Of a DNA stretch of 39,044 nucleotides, positions 23,489 through 31,764 are shown piece after piece. This stretch comes from Komarekiella delphini-convector SJRDD-AB1. Its GTDB lineage: Bacteria; Cyanobacteriota; Cyanobacteriia; Cyanobacteriales; Nostocaceae. The DNA is taken from NCBI RefSeq assembly GCF_014831675.1, contig NZ_VJXY01000057.1, forward strand, positions 1-39,044, in the 5' to 3' direction. The position numbers were made by a program, and so were the translations under genes. How positions within the stretch are numbered: position 1 is the stretch's first letter; every line of letters begins with the position of its first letter. The notes under the pieces were generated by a model, which made no database searches, was not told the origin of the DNA, and saw nothing but the letters and a program-made list of their open reading frames with translations.

Positions 23489-24622
23489 ATGAGTGAACAG
23501 ATTTACACTAACTATCGTCTACAACTCCCAGATCAAGAGCTGCTGGGTACTTTAGTAGTGCGAGATGGATTGATTGCTGATATTCAGCCAGGGGTTGTAA
23601 GTCATGGTGAAAATGGTCAGGGAGATTATCTATTACCAGGATTGATTGAGTTACACACCGATAATCTTGAACGCTGTATGTCTCCCCGTCCTGGTATTCG
23701 CTGGCCTTTAGAAGCCGCAGCAGTTTATCATGACCGAGATTTAGCCAGTGCGGGAGTAACAACAGTATGTGATGCGATCGCAATTGGTGATGTGGCGGCT
23801 GGCTCTCCTCGCTTAACTAACTATGCGCCGATGATTGATGTCATCTCCCAAAGACAAGCCGCCGGACGCTTTTGTGTAGAACATCGCATTCATCTGCGCT
23901 GTGAACTGGCTTATGACAAGGTTTATGAGATTACAGCACAATACGCAGATCATCCTCTTTTATCAATGATTTCGCTGATGGATCATACTCCCGGTCAACG
24001 GCAGTTTGTCCAATTAAACAAGTTTAAAGAGTATTACATGGGTAAACATGGTATTACTCCTGACCAAATTGACGATTTTATCATCACTCGTCAGCAACAA
24101 CAACAAATATATGCACAGAAAAACCGTATAGCTCTAGTAGAACTCGCCAAAGCCAAAGGTGTTTCCTTAGCAAGTCATGATGATGCCACCGTGGAACACG
24201 TCCAGGAAGCGGTGCAAGATGGAGTAGTGCTAGCTGAGTTCCCTACTACATTAGAAGCTGCCAAAGTAGCACACAGTTTGGGATTACAAGTTTTGATGGG
24301 TGCGCCTAATTTAGTGCTTGGTGGTTCTCACTCTGGTAATGTTTCAGCTATGGAACTTGTTTTGCACAACTTAGTTGATGTGATTTCTTCTGATTACGTT
24401 CCTCAAAGCCTATTGCAATCGATGTGGATAATTGCTCATAAGACTGGCAAGCCTATTTCTCAAGCTATGCAATTATTTACCAGCAACCCAGCTAAAGCCA
24501 TTAATGTATTTTGCGATCGCGGTAGTTTAGAAGTAGAAAAAAGAGCCGATTTTATCACTGTTCATGATGGCATTGTACCCCGCCTGAGTGCAACTATTTG
24601 CCGAGGCGATCGTGTTGCTTAA
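23489..24622 (+). CDS. phnM: Second PhnM: ribosyl phosphonate triphosphate diphosphatase
   Basis: 377 residues from the ATG at 23489 (MSEQIYTNYRLQ); the open frame runs to a TTG at 23426 overlapping phnL, but that stretch is repeat DNA (ATTACGAATTACGAATTA). PhnM hydrolyses ribose 1-alkylphosphonate 5-triphosphate to the 5-phosphate and pyrophosphate. Amidohydrolase motifs: LPGLIELHTDNLERCMSPRPG, RIHLRCELA, MDHTPGQRQF, SLASHDDATVEHV, LMGAPNLVLGGSHSGNV, and a C-terminal DVISSDYVP. This is the canonical HTDNLE type, unlike the HGDAFE type in the fusion upstream. It is the last gene of the operon; its stop lies in a terminator hairpin. Confidence 0.95.
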   Translation: MSEQIYTNYRLQLPDQELLGTLVVRDGLIADIQPGVVSHGENGQGDYLLPGLIELHTDNLERCMSPRPGIRWPLEAAAVYHDRDLASAGVTTVCDAIAIGDVAAGSPRLTNYAPMIDVISQRQAAGRFCVEHRIHLRCELAYDKVYEITAQYADHPLLSMISLMDHTPGQRQFVQLNKFKEYYMGKHGITPDQIDDFIITRQQQQQIYAQKNRIALVELAKAKGVSLASHDDATVEHVQEAVQDGVVLAEFPTTLEAAKVAHSLGLQVLMGAPNLVLGGSHSGNVSAMELVLHNLVDVISSDYVPQSLLQSMWIIAHKTGKPISQAMQLFTSNPAKAINVFCDRGSLEVEKRADFITVHDGIVPRLSATICRGDRVA

Positions 24623-24646
24623 GTTAAAATCATGACTTAAGTTTTT
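24618..24646 (+). terminator. Terminator of the phn operon
   Basis: A 7-bp stem CTTAAGT/ACTTAAG (24618-24624 and 24635-24641) with a 10-base loop is followed directly by TTTTT (24642-24646). The phnM stop codon TAA is inside the left arm. The convergent gene ends at 24637, inside the same structure. Confidence 0.68.
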
Positions 24647-25017
24647 ACTTTTCTATTTGTTTTATTTTCCAATAATAGGATTATTATAGTACCTATTGCG
24701 TAAGCAATTATGTCTTTCCAATCAAATGTACTTCCTAATGCAATAGCCAGAATCTTATAATTTTGTAATCCTAAAATATTTACAAAATTAAAATATTGGA
24801 GAATCTCGATAGTACAAGAAAATGCAAAAACTGATAAAGCAACGATGGATGAATGTATCTTCCAAAAAGTTCTAACAAAGCAATAAAGTAGTATAACTAC
24901 TAAAACATCACCAATAAAGGGACGGATAAAATTATCATTGACAAAAACGGCAATACATACCTCTATTAAAAATAGTACAAGTGTGAAGTAGAAATATTTT
25001 TTATTGAATGTAAACAT
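24637..25017 (-). CDS. DUF2809-family membrane protein
   Basis: 126 residues, four to five hydrophobic segments (YFTLVLFLIEVCIAVFV, DVLVVILLYCFV, SIVALSVFAFSCTIEILQYF, DIIAYAIGTIIILLL). The segments RPFIGDVLVVILLYC, EILQYFNFVNILGL and LGSTFDWKDIIAYAIG match the DUF2809 pattern. The family has no established function. It converges on the phn operon and stands alone. Confidence 0.82.
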   Translation of the reverse strand: MFTFNKKYFYFTLVLFLIEVCIAVFVNDNFIRPFIGDVLVVILLYCFVRTFWKIHSSIVALSVFAFSCTIEILQYFNFVNILGLQNYKILAIALGSTFDWKDIIAYAIGTIIILLLENKTNRKVKT

Positions 25018-25107
25018 GAGAATAGATAGCGATAAAGAAACACCTATTTGCTTTGCTGCTTCATGCTTGGTCTGCCGTTGGAGACTGTTTTACATCCAAA
25101 ACGCCAA

Positions 25108-25590
25108 TCAATTTGGTGCAGGTGGTTTTGAACGCTGCTGTTGGTAAAACCTGACAACTTTTTGAACATAATCAGCAGTGAAACCGCTATTACAACCTGT
25201 GTATCTACCAGTCATCCACCAACAGGCTACACCACGCACAGCCGCAGTTTGATTATTACTGGTGGCGCGAAACTGGTTATTTAATTCACGGCGTGTAATG
25301 CACGATACAACTTGACGTGCCGTCGTAGGACTATTTTCAAACTGCGTTGGTGTTAGTTCTCGTTTAAGACAATATTTCGACCAGCCTTTGAGGGTTTCTG
25401 GTTTAACTTGCCACTCACTGTAAAGTCCATCGTTTGAGTTACCAGTCTGCGGTGCAGCTAGTCGCAGTGCTTCTACAATTGCCGCGACTTGAGCATCGGA
25501 AGCTTGCTGTTGTGCTTGAGCTAACAAGGACGACAGTCCGAAGCTGATAATTACTCCACCAAGCAGTAATCCTATAGGGTTTTTCCTCAT
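25108..25590 (-). CDS. Small secreted Cys-containing hypothetical protein
   Basis: 160 residues from the ATG at 25590 (MRKNPIGLLLGG); another ATG at 25626 adds 12 residues. A signal peptide with likely cleavage after A-Q-A precedes QQQASDAQVAAIVEALR. The mature part has four cysteines (YCLKREL, VVSCITRR, GVACWWMTGRYTGC), which could form two disulfides. Family not recognised. It lies about 60 bases downstream of the retropepsin-like gene on the same strand and may be co-transcribed with it. Confidence 0.7.
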   Translation of the reverse strand: MRKNPIGLLLGGVIISFGLSSLLAQAQQQASDAQVAAIVEALRLAAPQTGNSNDGLYSEWQVKPETLKGWSKYCLKRELTPTQFENSPTTARQVVSCITRRELNNQFRATSNNQTAAVRGVACWWMTGRYTGCNSGFTADYVQKVVRFYQQQRSKPPAPN

Positions 25591-25651
25591 AACTTTGAAC
25601 TTATTTTTTGATACCAGATGTAGCATACTACATCTTTAAAAAATGCAATTA

Positions 25652-26224
25652 TTAGCGGTGATGAAATTCCACCTCTTTCTCTAGAATTTTGATATCGTAG
25701 TTGCCAAAGAAATCGTGACCTAGTAGTCCGATGCCTGCTTTGGGAGCGATCGCAACTCGAATATTATTAGCTATGACTCCACCAACTGCAATAGATTTTA
25801 CTTTACCAGTTGAGAATTGTACTTGGCTACCATCAGCAATTTGAGCTTGCATTAAACCTGTAGATTCGAGTTTAAGTGTACTCGCCATACTTTGAGTAAT
25901 AAGAGTACCAGTTGCACCTGTATCTACAATCATCTCAAAGGATTGTTTGTCATTGAACGTGACATCAATTATAGGAGTTCCACCAAGACGGCGTTTAATC
26001 GGAATCCGAAAAACTTTATTGTTGTTGTTTGAGGGCGGCGTTATCGTTATACCACCACAAAGGTTTGCCAATCCTACTGTTTTACCAGAGGTGGTAATCA
26101 TAAAACATGCTCCTGGATCTTCAGCTATTGCCCGTTGGGGTAATGGCAAGAATATCAAAGTTGGCATTACAGCTATTAAAGTTACATTAATGGTTTTAAA
26201 CCAATATCTTAAAGCATTTTTCAT
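25652..26224 (-). CDS. Exported retropepsin-like aspartic protease
   Basis: 190 residues. GGAGAATCAAAATAAT precedes the ATG. There is an N-terminal signal peptide (about residues 1-34, VTLIAVMPTLIFLPLP..A-I-A) and a conserved single-lobe aspartic protease: PIIDVTFNDKQSFEMIVDTGATGTLITQSMA with catalytic D-T-G-A, flap region AQIADGSQVQFSTGKVKSIAVGG, and the second psi-loop segment GIGLLGHDFFGNYDIKI. One DTG motif per chain means it would work as a homodimer, like retroviral proteases. It acts in the periplasm or outside the cell; the substrate is unknown. Confidence 0.87.
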   Translation of the reverse strand: MKNALRYWFKTINVTLIAVMPTLIFLPLPQRAIAEDPGACFMITTSGKTVGLANLCGGITITPPSNNNNKVFRIPIKRRLGGTPIIDVTFNDKQSFEMIVDTGATGTLITQSMASTLKLESTGLMQAQIADGSQVQFSTGKVKSIAVGGVIANNIRVAIAPKAGIGLLGHDFFGNYDIKILEKEVEFHHR

Positions 26225-26506
26225 ATTATTTTGATTCTCCGAATTTGTATATAAATGTTGATAAATAATGTGTTCTATTTGGCTTAATAAACTAACGCTT
26301 GTTTATAAATTTTCATTTTTTTTACTAACTTTGGATATTTGTATAAAACAAAATTGTATCCTACTAAATACATAGTACATATAAACACTAATATTAAATT
26401 AAAGTTTAAGTAAAGACATGATAAAACTACTTAGACTACATGAAAACATGACAAACTAAGAAGTTAGATAATGGAAATTTAAAGATATATCTAGAGATTT
26501 GTTAAC

Positions 26507-27280
26507 TCATTCAAGATTAGCTATTGCATGTATAGCAGTGGCGATCGCATTGTTCACAGCAATATCTTTCTTTGACAAAATCACATTTTCAGCAAAGGTG
26601 CGCTGAGCAACTACACCGCAAACAGCGGCAGCGGCAAAATTATATACACCAGCCATTTTAAACAGCGTGCCGCATTCCATTTCGTAATTCAAAACATTCA
26701 AGCGCCGATACTCTTCTGTAATGCCATGCAGCGATCGCATTAAATTTGGGTTTGCTGAATTGCTCCGTTCTTGTCCTTCATAAAAAGTATCCACTGATGC
26801 CGTAATTCCTACATAATGCTCAATCTCTAATTCTCGTGCTGCTTTAATTAAGGCAACTGTAAGAAACGGCTCAGCTGCGGCTGGATACTCCACAGGTGCA
26901 ATGTCATTTGCTGCACCTTGGCGACACAATGCCGCACTACTAATTACAATGCTACCAACAGTTACATAAGGTTGAATTGAGCCGCAAGTGCCAATACGAA
27001 TAATTTGTCGGATTCCAACTTGTACTAATTCATTGACTACAATACTTAGTGAAGGCGCACCCATACCACTGGTAGCAGATAAGATGCTACGACCATTTGA
27101 TAAGTTTCCCACATAACTATTGAGTCCCCGATTCTCTGACAATAAGCGCACATCCTGAAAATAAGTTTGAGCAATTAAACACGCACGTTCAGGATCGCCA
27201 GATAATAAAGCAATCCTAGGAGCAGATGCACCTAAATCATCTTGTCCAAAGCCAATATGATATAAGCTTTTATTAGTCAT
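26507..27280 (-). CDS. udp: Uridine phosphorylase / nucleoside phosphorylase
   Basis: 257 residues, the usual length (E. coli Udp 253). It cleaves uridine with phosphate to uracil and ribose 1-phosphate. Matching segments: YHIGFGQDDLGASAPRIALLSGDPERA, ATSGMGAPSLSIVVNEL, IRIGTCGSIQPYVTVGSIVIS, GITASVDTFYEGQERS, LNYEMECGTLFKMAG. The TGMGxPS-like phosphate loop and YEMECGTL (ribose/base site) are intact. The exact base preference could differ from uridine. It is transcribed alone, with about 280 bases of AT-rich DNA downstream (26225-26506) holding no gene. Confidence 0.85.
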   Translation of the reverse strand: MTNKSLYHIGFGQDDLGASAPRIALLSGDPERACLIAQTYFQDVRLLSENRGLNSYVGNLSNGRSILSATSGMGAPSLSIVVNELVQVGIRQIIRIGTCGSIQPYVTVGSIVISSAALCRQGAANDIAPVEYPAAAEPFLTVALIKAARELEIEHYVGITASVDTFYEGQERSNSANPNLMRSLHGITEEYRRLNVLNYEMECGTLFKMAGVYNFAAAAVCGVVAQRTFAENVILSKKDIAVNNAIATAIHAIANLE

Positions 27281-27765
27281 AAGGTGAGAAAAATTACTTT
27301 AACTTTGTCTAGCAATAATTCACCGTGTAATCCGTTTATTCTTAAAATAACTATGATTATATATTTATGACTACCGAGCAATGACAGTTTTATAACAATA
27401 GTTATAATTTTGGATTAAATAGTAAAATAACTATTTGTATCTGCAACGTAAAAAGTTTAACTTTCTCAATTATGTCTTTATGAAAATTTAGAAACTTATG
27501 TCTTAATAAACAATATAAAGAGAAACTCAAGTAAAGCAAGAGCAATATATTTAAACCATTCGTAAGACAGATGGCATAAACCATAATTAAACTTAAACTC
27601 TTAAATATAAAACAAAGGGCGGAATGAATTTAGGGTGCAACTGTACCAATGATAGAGATTGATGATTGCAGAGTGAGAGTTTTATTTCTTGCTCTGTATT
27701 TATTTATAGGTTTTGCTTTGTTGAATTATATAAAGTAGCAGATAAAAATATAATTTTAAATTTAA
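27281..27765. other. AT-rich intergenic region
   Basis: A 60-codon hydrophobic frame on the minus strand (27402-27584) has no start signal and no recognised family and is treated as spurious. Otherwise only the promoter region of the nucleoside phosphorylase gene is expected here. Confidence 0.4.
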
Positions 27766-27800
27766 AATTGGGAATTAGTAATAATTACTAGTTCCCAATT
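27766..27800 (-). terminator. Hairpin downstream of the helical carotenoid protein gene
   Basis: Arms of 17 bases with one mismatch (AATTGGGAATTAGTAAT and its complement) flank a 1-base centre; on the minus strand it is followed by a T/A-rich tract (TTTTAAATTTAAAATT). It lies 97 bases beyond the stop at 27897. It is also a typical interspersed repeat form (GGGAATTAG...). Confidence 0.5.
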
Positions 27801-27896
27801 CGTGATAATTACGTTTTATTCGGCACTTTAGAGTTAACAGCCATTATCCAAAAGCTACAAAAGGATACTTAAGTACCGTAAAAAAGTTCAAAATTT

Positions 27897-28388
27897 CTAA
27901 ATTTCCGCACCTGCTTTAGGTTCAGCACCCATTGGCGCAACATAATCACGGAAAAGAGTAATTTGCTGCTCAAAAGGTATGACTTGAATTTTGTTAAATA
28001 ATGCTTCCGCTTCTAAAGGTAGTTGATAATCAGAGGGAACAGGAATAATAGTACCATTATCCATCCCTTGAGACAGTCGATACCAAAACAGCAGCTTGGT
28101 GGTATCACCCAAAGAGCCGTATTGACGAGAAAGTTGGCTGTCTGCTTTATTAATTAAGTCACGTTGAAGTTGCAGTTGTTCTTCGTGAGATAATTCCTTA
28201 ACTTGATTAAATAAACCTTCGGCAATTTCTGGTGAAGCAGTACTTGCGCCAGGAGCAGCAGGTGTAATTGAGCTACCCATTTCTTTGTAAATAAACCAAA
28301 ATAATGCGAGCTGTTGATCAACATCCAATTTTTGCCAAGCTTGAACATGTTCGCGAATAGTTGGATCGCCAGTTTGGGTGTATGTCAT
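27897..28388 (-). CDS. Helical carotenoid protein (OCP N-terminal-domain homologue)
   Basis: 163 residues from the ATG at 28388 (MTYTQTGDPTIREHV). The sequence matches the all-helical, carotenoid-binding N-terminal domain of the orange carotenoid protein: AWQKLDVDQQLALFWFIYKEMGSSITPAAPG, EGLFNQVKELSHEEQLQLQRDLI, SRQYGSLGDTTKLLFWYRLSQGMDNGTIIPVP, ALFNKIQVIPFEQQITLFRDYV. No C-terminal (NTF2-like) domain follows, so this is a stand-alone HCP. HCPs hold keto-carotenoids, quench singlet oxygen, and in some clades quench phycobilisomes. Which HCP clade it belongs to is not decided here. Monocistronic; a hairpin follows. Confidence 0.92.
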   Translation of the reverse strand: MTYTQTGDPTIREHVQAWQKLDVDQQLALFWFIYKEMGSSITPAAPGASTASPEIAEGLFNQVKELSHEEQLQLQRDLINKADSQLSRQYGSLGDTTKLLFWYRLSQGMDNGTIIPVPSDYQLPLEAEALFNKIQVIPFEQQITLFRDYVAPMGAEPKAGAEI

Positions 28389-28406
28389 TATCAACTCCGA
28401 TTGCAA

Positions 28407-28993
28407 TTAATATCTATTAGCAATAACAATATCAAATGTATATTTGGCGTTTTACCTTGCTGAAGGTAGATATGTATCTAAATCAAAGAGAATAACAATT
28501 AAAAATAGAATATCAATCGAGCGGAGTGTAGTTCTGTATTAGAAATATTTGGAGTTAGATAAATATAATATAAAGTAAAAATTATGTTATATATGGTAAA
28601 TTAAGGAACTTTGTTGTTCCCTTACCACCTAGCGAGAACATCTGTAACTTCAGGTTCCCAAACTTATAAATCGGAGTTCCAAGAGCAAAACTTGAAACTC
28701 CGAATGAAAACTCGAATTATACTTTTATCTAAATACGGTTCAGTTAAGGCTAAAATTATTTGTCCAATTCAATTTTTTAAAGGACAGAAGTTCCGCCAAA
28801 GCGTAGCGTCTCTTAGAGAAGGACACAGCGGAAAGTCTGAACGGAGCGCAAAGTCAGAGCGGAAGCTTTCTCCGCTCTGGACTTTGTAAGAAAAGCTTGC
28901 GACCATCAGAACCTTCCAAAACGAAGGACGCAAAGAGAAGAAAAAAATGCTTAACTAAACTTTATCCAAGTATCGGTAGGCGCTGAGACTCTT
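28407..28993. other. Intergenic region with repeats and a strong hairpin
   Basis: Holds an isolated AATACGGTTCAGTTAAGG copy (28732-28750) like the MITE arm at 12627, a GCGTAGCGTCTCTTAGAGAAGG-type repeat near 28800, and a hairpin at 28849-28886 (CAAAGTC+AGAGCGGA paired with TCCGCTCT+GACTTTG, one bulge). The 92-codon frame at 28611-28889 is made of these repeats and is not a gene. Confidence 0.6.
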
Positions 28994-29392
28994 TTACTCC
29001 CGCCGATTTTGGTAATCTTCGGAAGACATTGGATCTAATTCCCAGCGAGAATCGTCCCGTTCTTCTAAAATATCGTTGGTGCGGAGAAATGCAGCATCAT
29101 CCATTTCTAGACCGACTGCTGCTTCTATTTCTTCAGTTACATTTTGATCGGGAGTGGGAGCAGTACCACCAACAGCTTCATCCCCTACTGCATCTGCGTC
29201 TTCCCAATAAGCATCAGGATCACCACCGGTGAGTTCTGGACTGGTTTCTGTATACTCGCGTTTTTTGTCTCGTAGCGATCGCCCACCAACATTGTATCCT
29301 GGCAAGTCTTTCACACCAGTACCGTAGGACTCAGTAATTTCCTGCGGCAAATCATTGGTTTCAATTTCGTCATTATGATTTTTTTCTGCCAT
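28994..29392 (-). CDS. DUF6335-like acidic hypothetical protein
   Basis: 132 residues from the ATG at 29392 (MAEKNHNDEIETND); the frame extends 7 residues further. It is very acidic and lacks signal peptide or membrane segments. Segments such as DLPQEITESYGTGVKDLPGYNVGGR, SPELTGGDPDAYWEDADAVGDEAVGGTAPTPDQNVTEEI, and AVGLEMDDAAFLRTNDILEERD-x-x-RWELDP resemble the cyanobacterial DUF6335 family, of unknown function. It is divergent from the DUF2267 gene across a 330-base gap, at the edge of the stress-gene cluster. Confidence 0.75.
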   Translation of the reverse strand: MAEKNHNDEIETNDLPQEITESYGTGVKDLPGYNVGGRSLRDKKREYTETSPELTGGDPDAYWEDADAVGDEAVGGTAPTPDQNVTEEIEAAVGLEMDDAAFLRTNDILEERDDSRWELDPMSSEDYQNRRE

Positions 29393-29416
29393 GATACTAG
29401 CCTTTTTCTGCATTCT

Positions 29417-29747
29417 TACAATAACGTTTTCCTGTCCCTAGGTTGTCCTACCGAAGATGTATAGCTTTAGAAATAAAAAAATCTATCCCCTTAGTACGAA
29501 GCTAAGCAAGTAGTTACAGCCTAAGATTGTAACTATGAATTCACAAGTCAAGTAACTTGTACTTGTCATAGTTAAAATTTTTAGTTGTGAGTTATAAGTT
29601 ATTAACTTTATTGCCCAACCAAAGATTTTTAACTCATGATTTTTTTATCCAGCAACATTCAAGAAATTTAGCTAGTCTTTTTACTTATGGTTTTAACTAC
29701 CTGAATGCTAAATAACCAAGATTAATATTGAGAAGCGGAGGTAGAAA
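29417..29747. other. Divergent promoter region
   Basis: About 330 bases between two divergent genes. It contains AAGTCAAGTAACTTGTACTTG-like short repeats around 29545-29566 but no identifiable gene or clear operator. Confidence 0.35.
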
Positions 29748-30146
29748 GTGGAATACAACGAGTTTATTACACACGTACAAAGCCTTGCTCAATCAGATTC
29801 TCGTGAAGAGGCAGAACGTTCTACCCGTGCCACACTGGAAACCGTAAAAGAACGTATTCCTGTTGATAAAGCGCAGGACTTAGCTACCCAATTACCCCAA
29901 GAAATAGGCAAATATCTACAAGGAAAAGAGGAAGAATCAAATAAATATTTTAACTTGCAAGAGTTTATTACCCGTGCGAGTCAAAAAGAGAATATAGAAC
30001 CTACTACAGCTGCAATTCATGTTCGGGCCGTATTTGCTGTATTGCAAAGTGCTGTCAAACCGGAAACATTTGCCGCTTTTCACAGCAATTTCTCTCACGA
30101 TTACGAAGAGTTGTTTGCTACACCAACAAGCGAAGCATCTGCATAA
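29748..30146 (+). CDS. DUF2267 protein
   Basis: 132 residues with a GTG start; GGAGG (29737-29741) sits at an ideal distance upstream. The sequence MEYNEFITHVQSLAQSDSREEAERSTRATLETVKERIP, then AQDLATQLPQEIGKYL, and FITRASQKENIEPTTAAIHVRAVFAVLQSAV matches the two four-helix repeats of DUF2267. The family is common in cyanobacterial and proteobacterial stress clusters; its activity is not known. The next gene starts about 100 bases downstream. Confidence 0.87.
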   Translation: MEYNEFITHVQSLAQSDSREEAERSTRATLETVKERIPVDKAQDLATQLPQEIGKYLQGKEEESNKYFNLQEFITRASQKENIEPTTAAIHVRAVFAVLQSAVKPETFAAFHSNFSHDYEELFATPTSEASA

Positions 30147-30248
30147 GAAAAAATTTAAAATCCCCAACAAGTACTGCAAGCTAAGAGAAGAATCTTAGCT
30201 ACTTAATATTTTAGCTAGTTAAAACCCAGGAAGAAACAGGTAATACCA

Positions 30249-31337
30249 ATGACTCAGCATTCTCGTAAGCAAAAAGTTGCTATCCTCATTGAAAACGATG
30301 TAGAAGATGCAGAATTTACAGTTCCTTATAATGGGCTGAAACAAGCGGGGATAGAGGTTGTTGTACTCGGTGGGCGCATGAATGAAAAATATAAAGGTAA
30401 ACGCGGTAAACTTAACATGCAGCCCGATGGCACAACAACAGAAGCGATCGCATCAGAATTCGATGCAGTAATCATTCCTGGTGGAATGGCTCCCGACAAA
30501 ATGCGGCGGAATCCCAACACAGTCCGTTTTGTACAAGAGGCGATGCAGCAAGGAAAATTGATAGCTGCGGTTTGCCACGGGCCACAATTATTGATAGAAA
30601 GCGATTTGCTCAAAGGTAAGCAAGCTACTGGCTTTAGTGCTATTCGTAAAGACATCATCAATGCAGGTGCAAATTACATAGATGAGTCGCTAGTAGTTGA
30701 TAGCAATTTGATTACCTCGCGTGAACCCGGAGACTTGCCAATTTTCACCACAGCTATTTTGAGCCGCTTGGGTTACGGTGGCAAAGATGCTGCACTACCA
30801 AATGAGCAAGATGCAAGCGCCGAATGGTGGAAACTAGCTGATGCTTGGGGTGGCTCAACTAAAGGCGATATCGCCAGAGGTTTGAATACTGCTCTTGCTG
30901 GTGAACGCTATTCATTAGAAGCTTTACAAAAATACGCTGAAAAAGAATCAGATGCAGAAGTGCGATCGCTCTTTCAAGAGATGATTACTAATAAGCAGCG
31001 TCACATTGAGAAGCTAGAAACTTATCTTCACAAACTAGGCGAGAAACCATCTTTAACCGCAAATATTGCCAATCAATATGCCAAAGTAAAAACTGCCTTA
31101 ACAGGTAGTGATGACATATATCAGTTACGTTCCGCTTTAGGAGATGTACAAACGGGTATTGGTGATATTGGTAATTTGTGTGCAACCTACACTGACCCAG
31201 TAGCAACTGCTATTTTCAAACAAATTTATAACGATTTGAGGGAATACGAACAGCAATTGATAAAGCTGTATCAGGCGCGGATAGGTACTCAGACTAATCC
31301 TCCCCAGCCAACTACGGGTGCTGCTATGTCAATGTAA
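30249..31337 (+). CDS. PfpI/DJ-1 protein fused to a ferritin-like domain
   Basis: 362 residues. Residues 8-180 are a DJ-1/PfpI (class I glutamine-amidotransferase-like) domain: VAILIENDVEDAEFTVPYNGLKQAGIEVVVLGG, AVIIPGGMAPDKMRRN, and the nucleophile elbow AAVCHGPQLL with C109-H110. Such proteins act as proteases, glyoxalase III or deglycases. After a linker, residues about 205-345 form a four-helix bundle (GLNTALAGERYSLEALQKYAEKE, EMITNKQRHIEKLETYLHKLG, LREYEQQLIKLYQARIG) resembling ferritin-like/DUF2383-type repeats, with Glu and His suited to metal but a full diiron set not proven. The ATG has AGGAAACAGG upstream. The combination suggests protection from aldehyde or oxidative damage. Confidence 0.8.
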   Translation: MTQHSRKQKVAILIENDVEDAEFTVPYNGLKQAGIEVVVLGGRMNEKYKGKRGKLNMQPDGTTTEAIASEFDAVIIPGGMAPDKMRRNPNTVRFVQEAMQQGKLIAAVCHGPQLLIESDLLKGKQATGFSAIRKDIINAGANYIDESLVVDSNLITSREPGDLPIFTTAILSRLGYGGKDAALPNEQDASAEWWKLADAWGGSTKGDIARGLNTALAGERYSLEALQKYAEKESDAEVRSLFQEMITNKQRHIEKLETYLHKLGEKPSLTANIANQYAKVKTALTGSDDIYQLRSALGDVQTGIGDIGNLCATYTDPVATAIFKQIYNDLREYEQQLIKLYQARIGTQTNPPQPTTGAAMSM

Positions 31338-31764
31338 GAAGTCTTGAAGAGGCGCTGCACAACTAGAGATTTAAACTCACCTTTAGTTCCAAAGCTTACA
31401 CAAAAGCTAGATTGATTGCATAACTGGGATTTAAAGAATACTTAGTAGTTTTGAACTGAAGAAGGTTCAGTTCAAAATTCCTCATCCTGTCTGCGCCCAT
31501 CGTACCCTTTCAGGGAAGCAAGCTACATGCAGCGGCGACCATAAGAGAAGTTCAGATATCTACAGCAAGCTGCGCTAACGACGGAAACCGCCGCACCCTG
31601 CGGGTTCGCGTAGCGTTTCGTAGGAAAGCAAGCTACAAACTTCTCTGTGCGTGATATGAATCATTCTTGCCAAATTCTACCTAGAAATGCATACATAGCG
31701 TCTCTGCCGCTTGCATGAGAGGCAAAAACCCGAAATAGAAAAGAATTGATTGGGAGATAAAAAA
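31338..31764. other. Repeat-rich intergenic region
   Basis: Contains inverted AGAGAAGTT (about 31549) and AACTTCTCT (about 31638), two AGCAAGCTACA copies (about 31518 and 31626), and a GGGTTCGCGTAGCG repeat near 31608. No gene was seen. The next gene's ribosome-binding site is at its right end. Confidence 0.5.

Noticed and set aside
27402-27584. 60-codon hydrophobic frame
   Set aside because: Low-complexity AT-rich DNA without start signal.
28611-28889. 92-codon frame
   Set aside because: Made of interspersed repeats, including the hairpin at 28849-28886.
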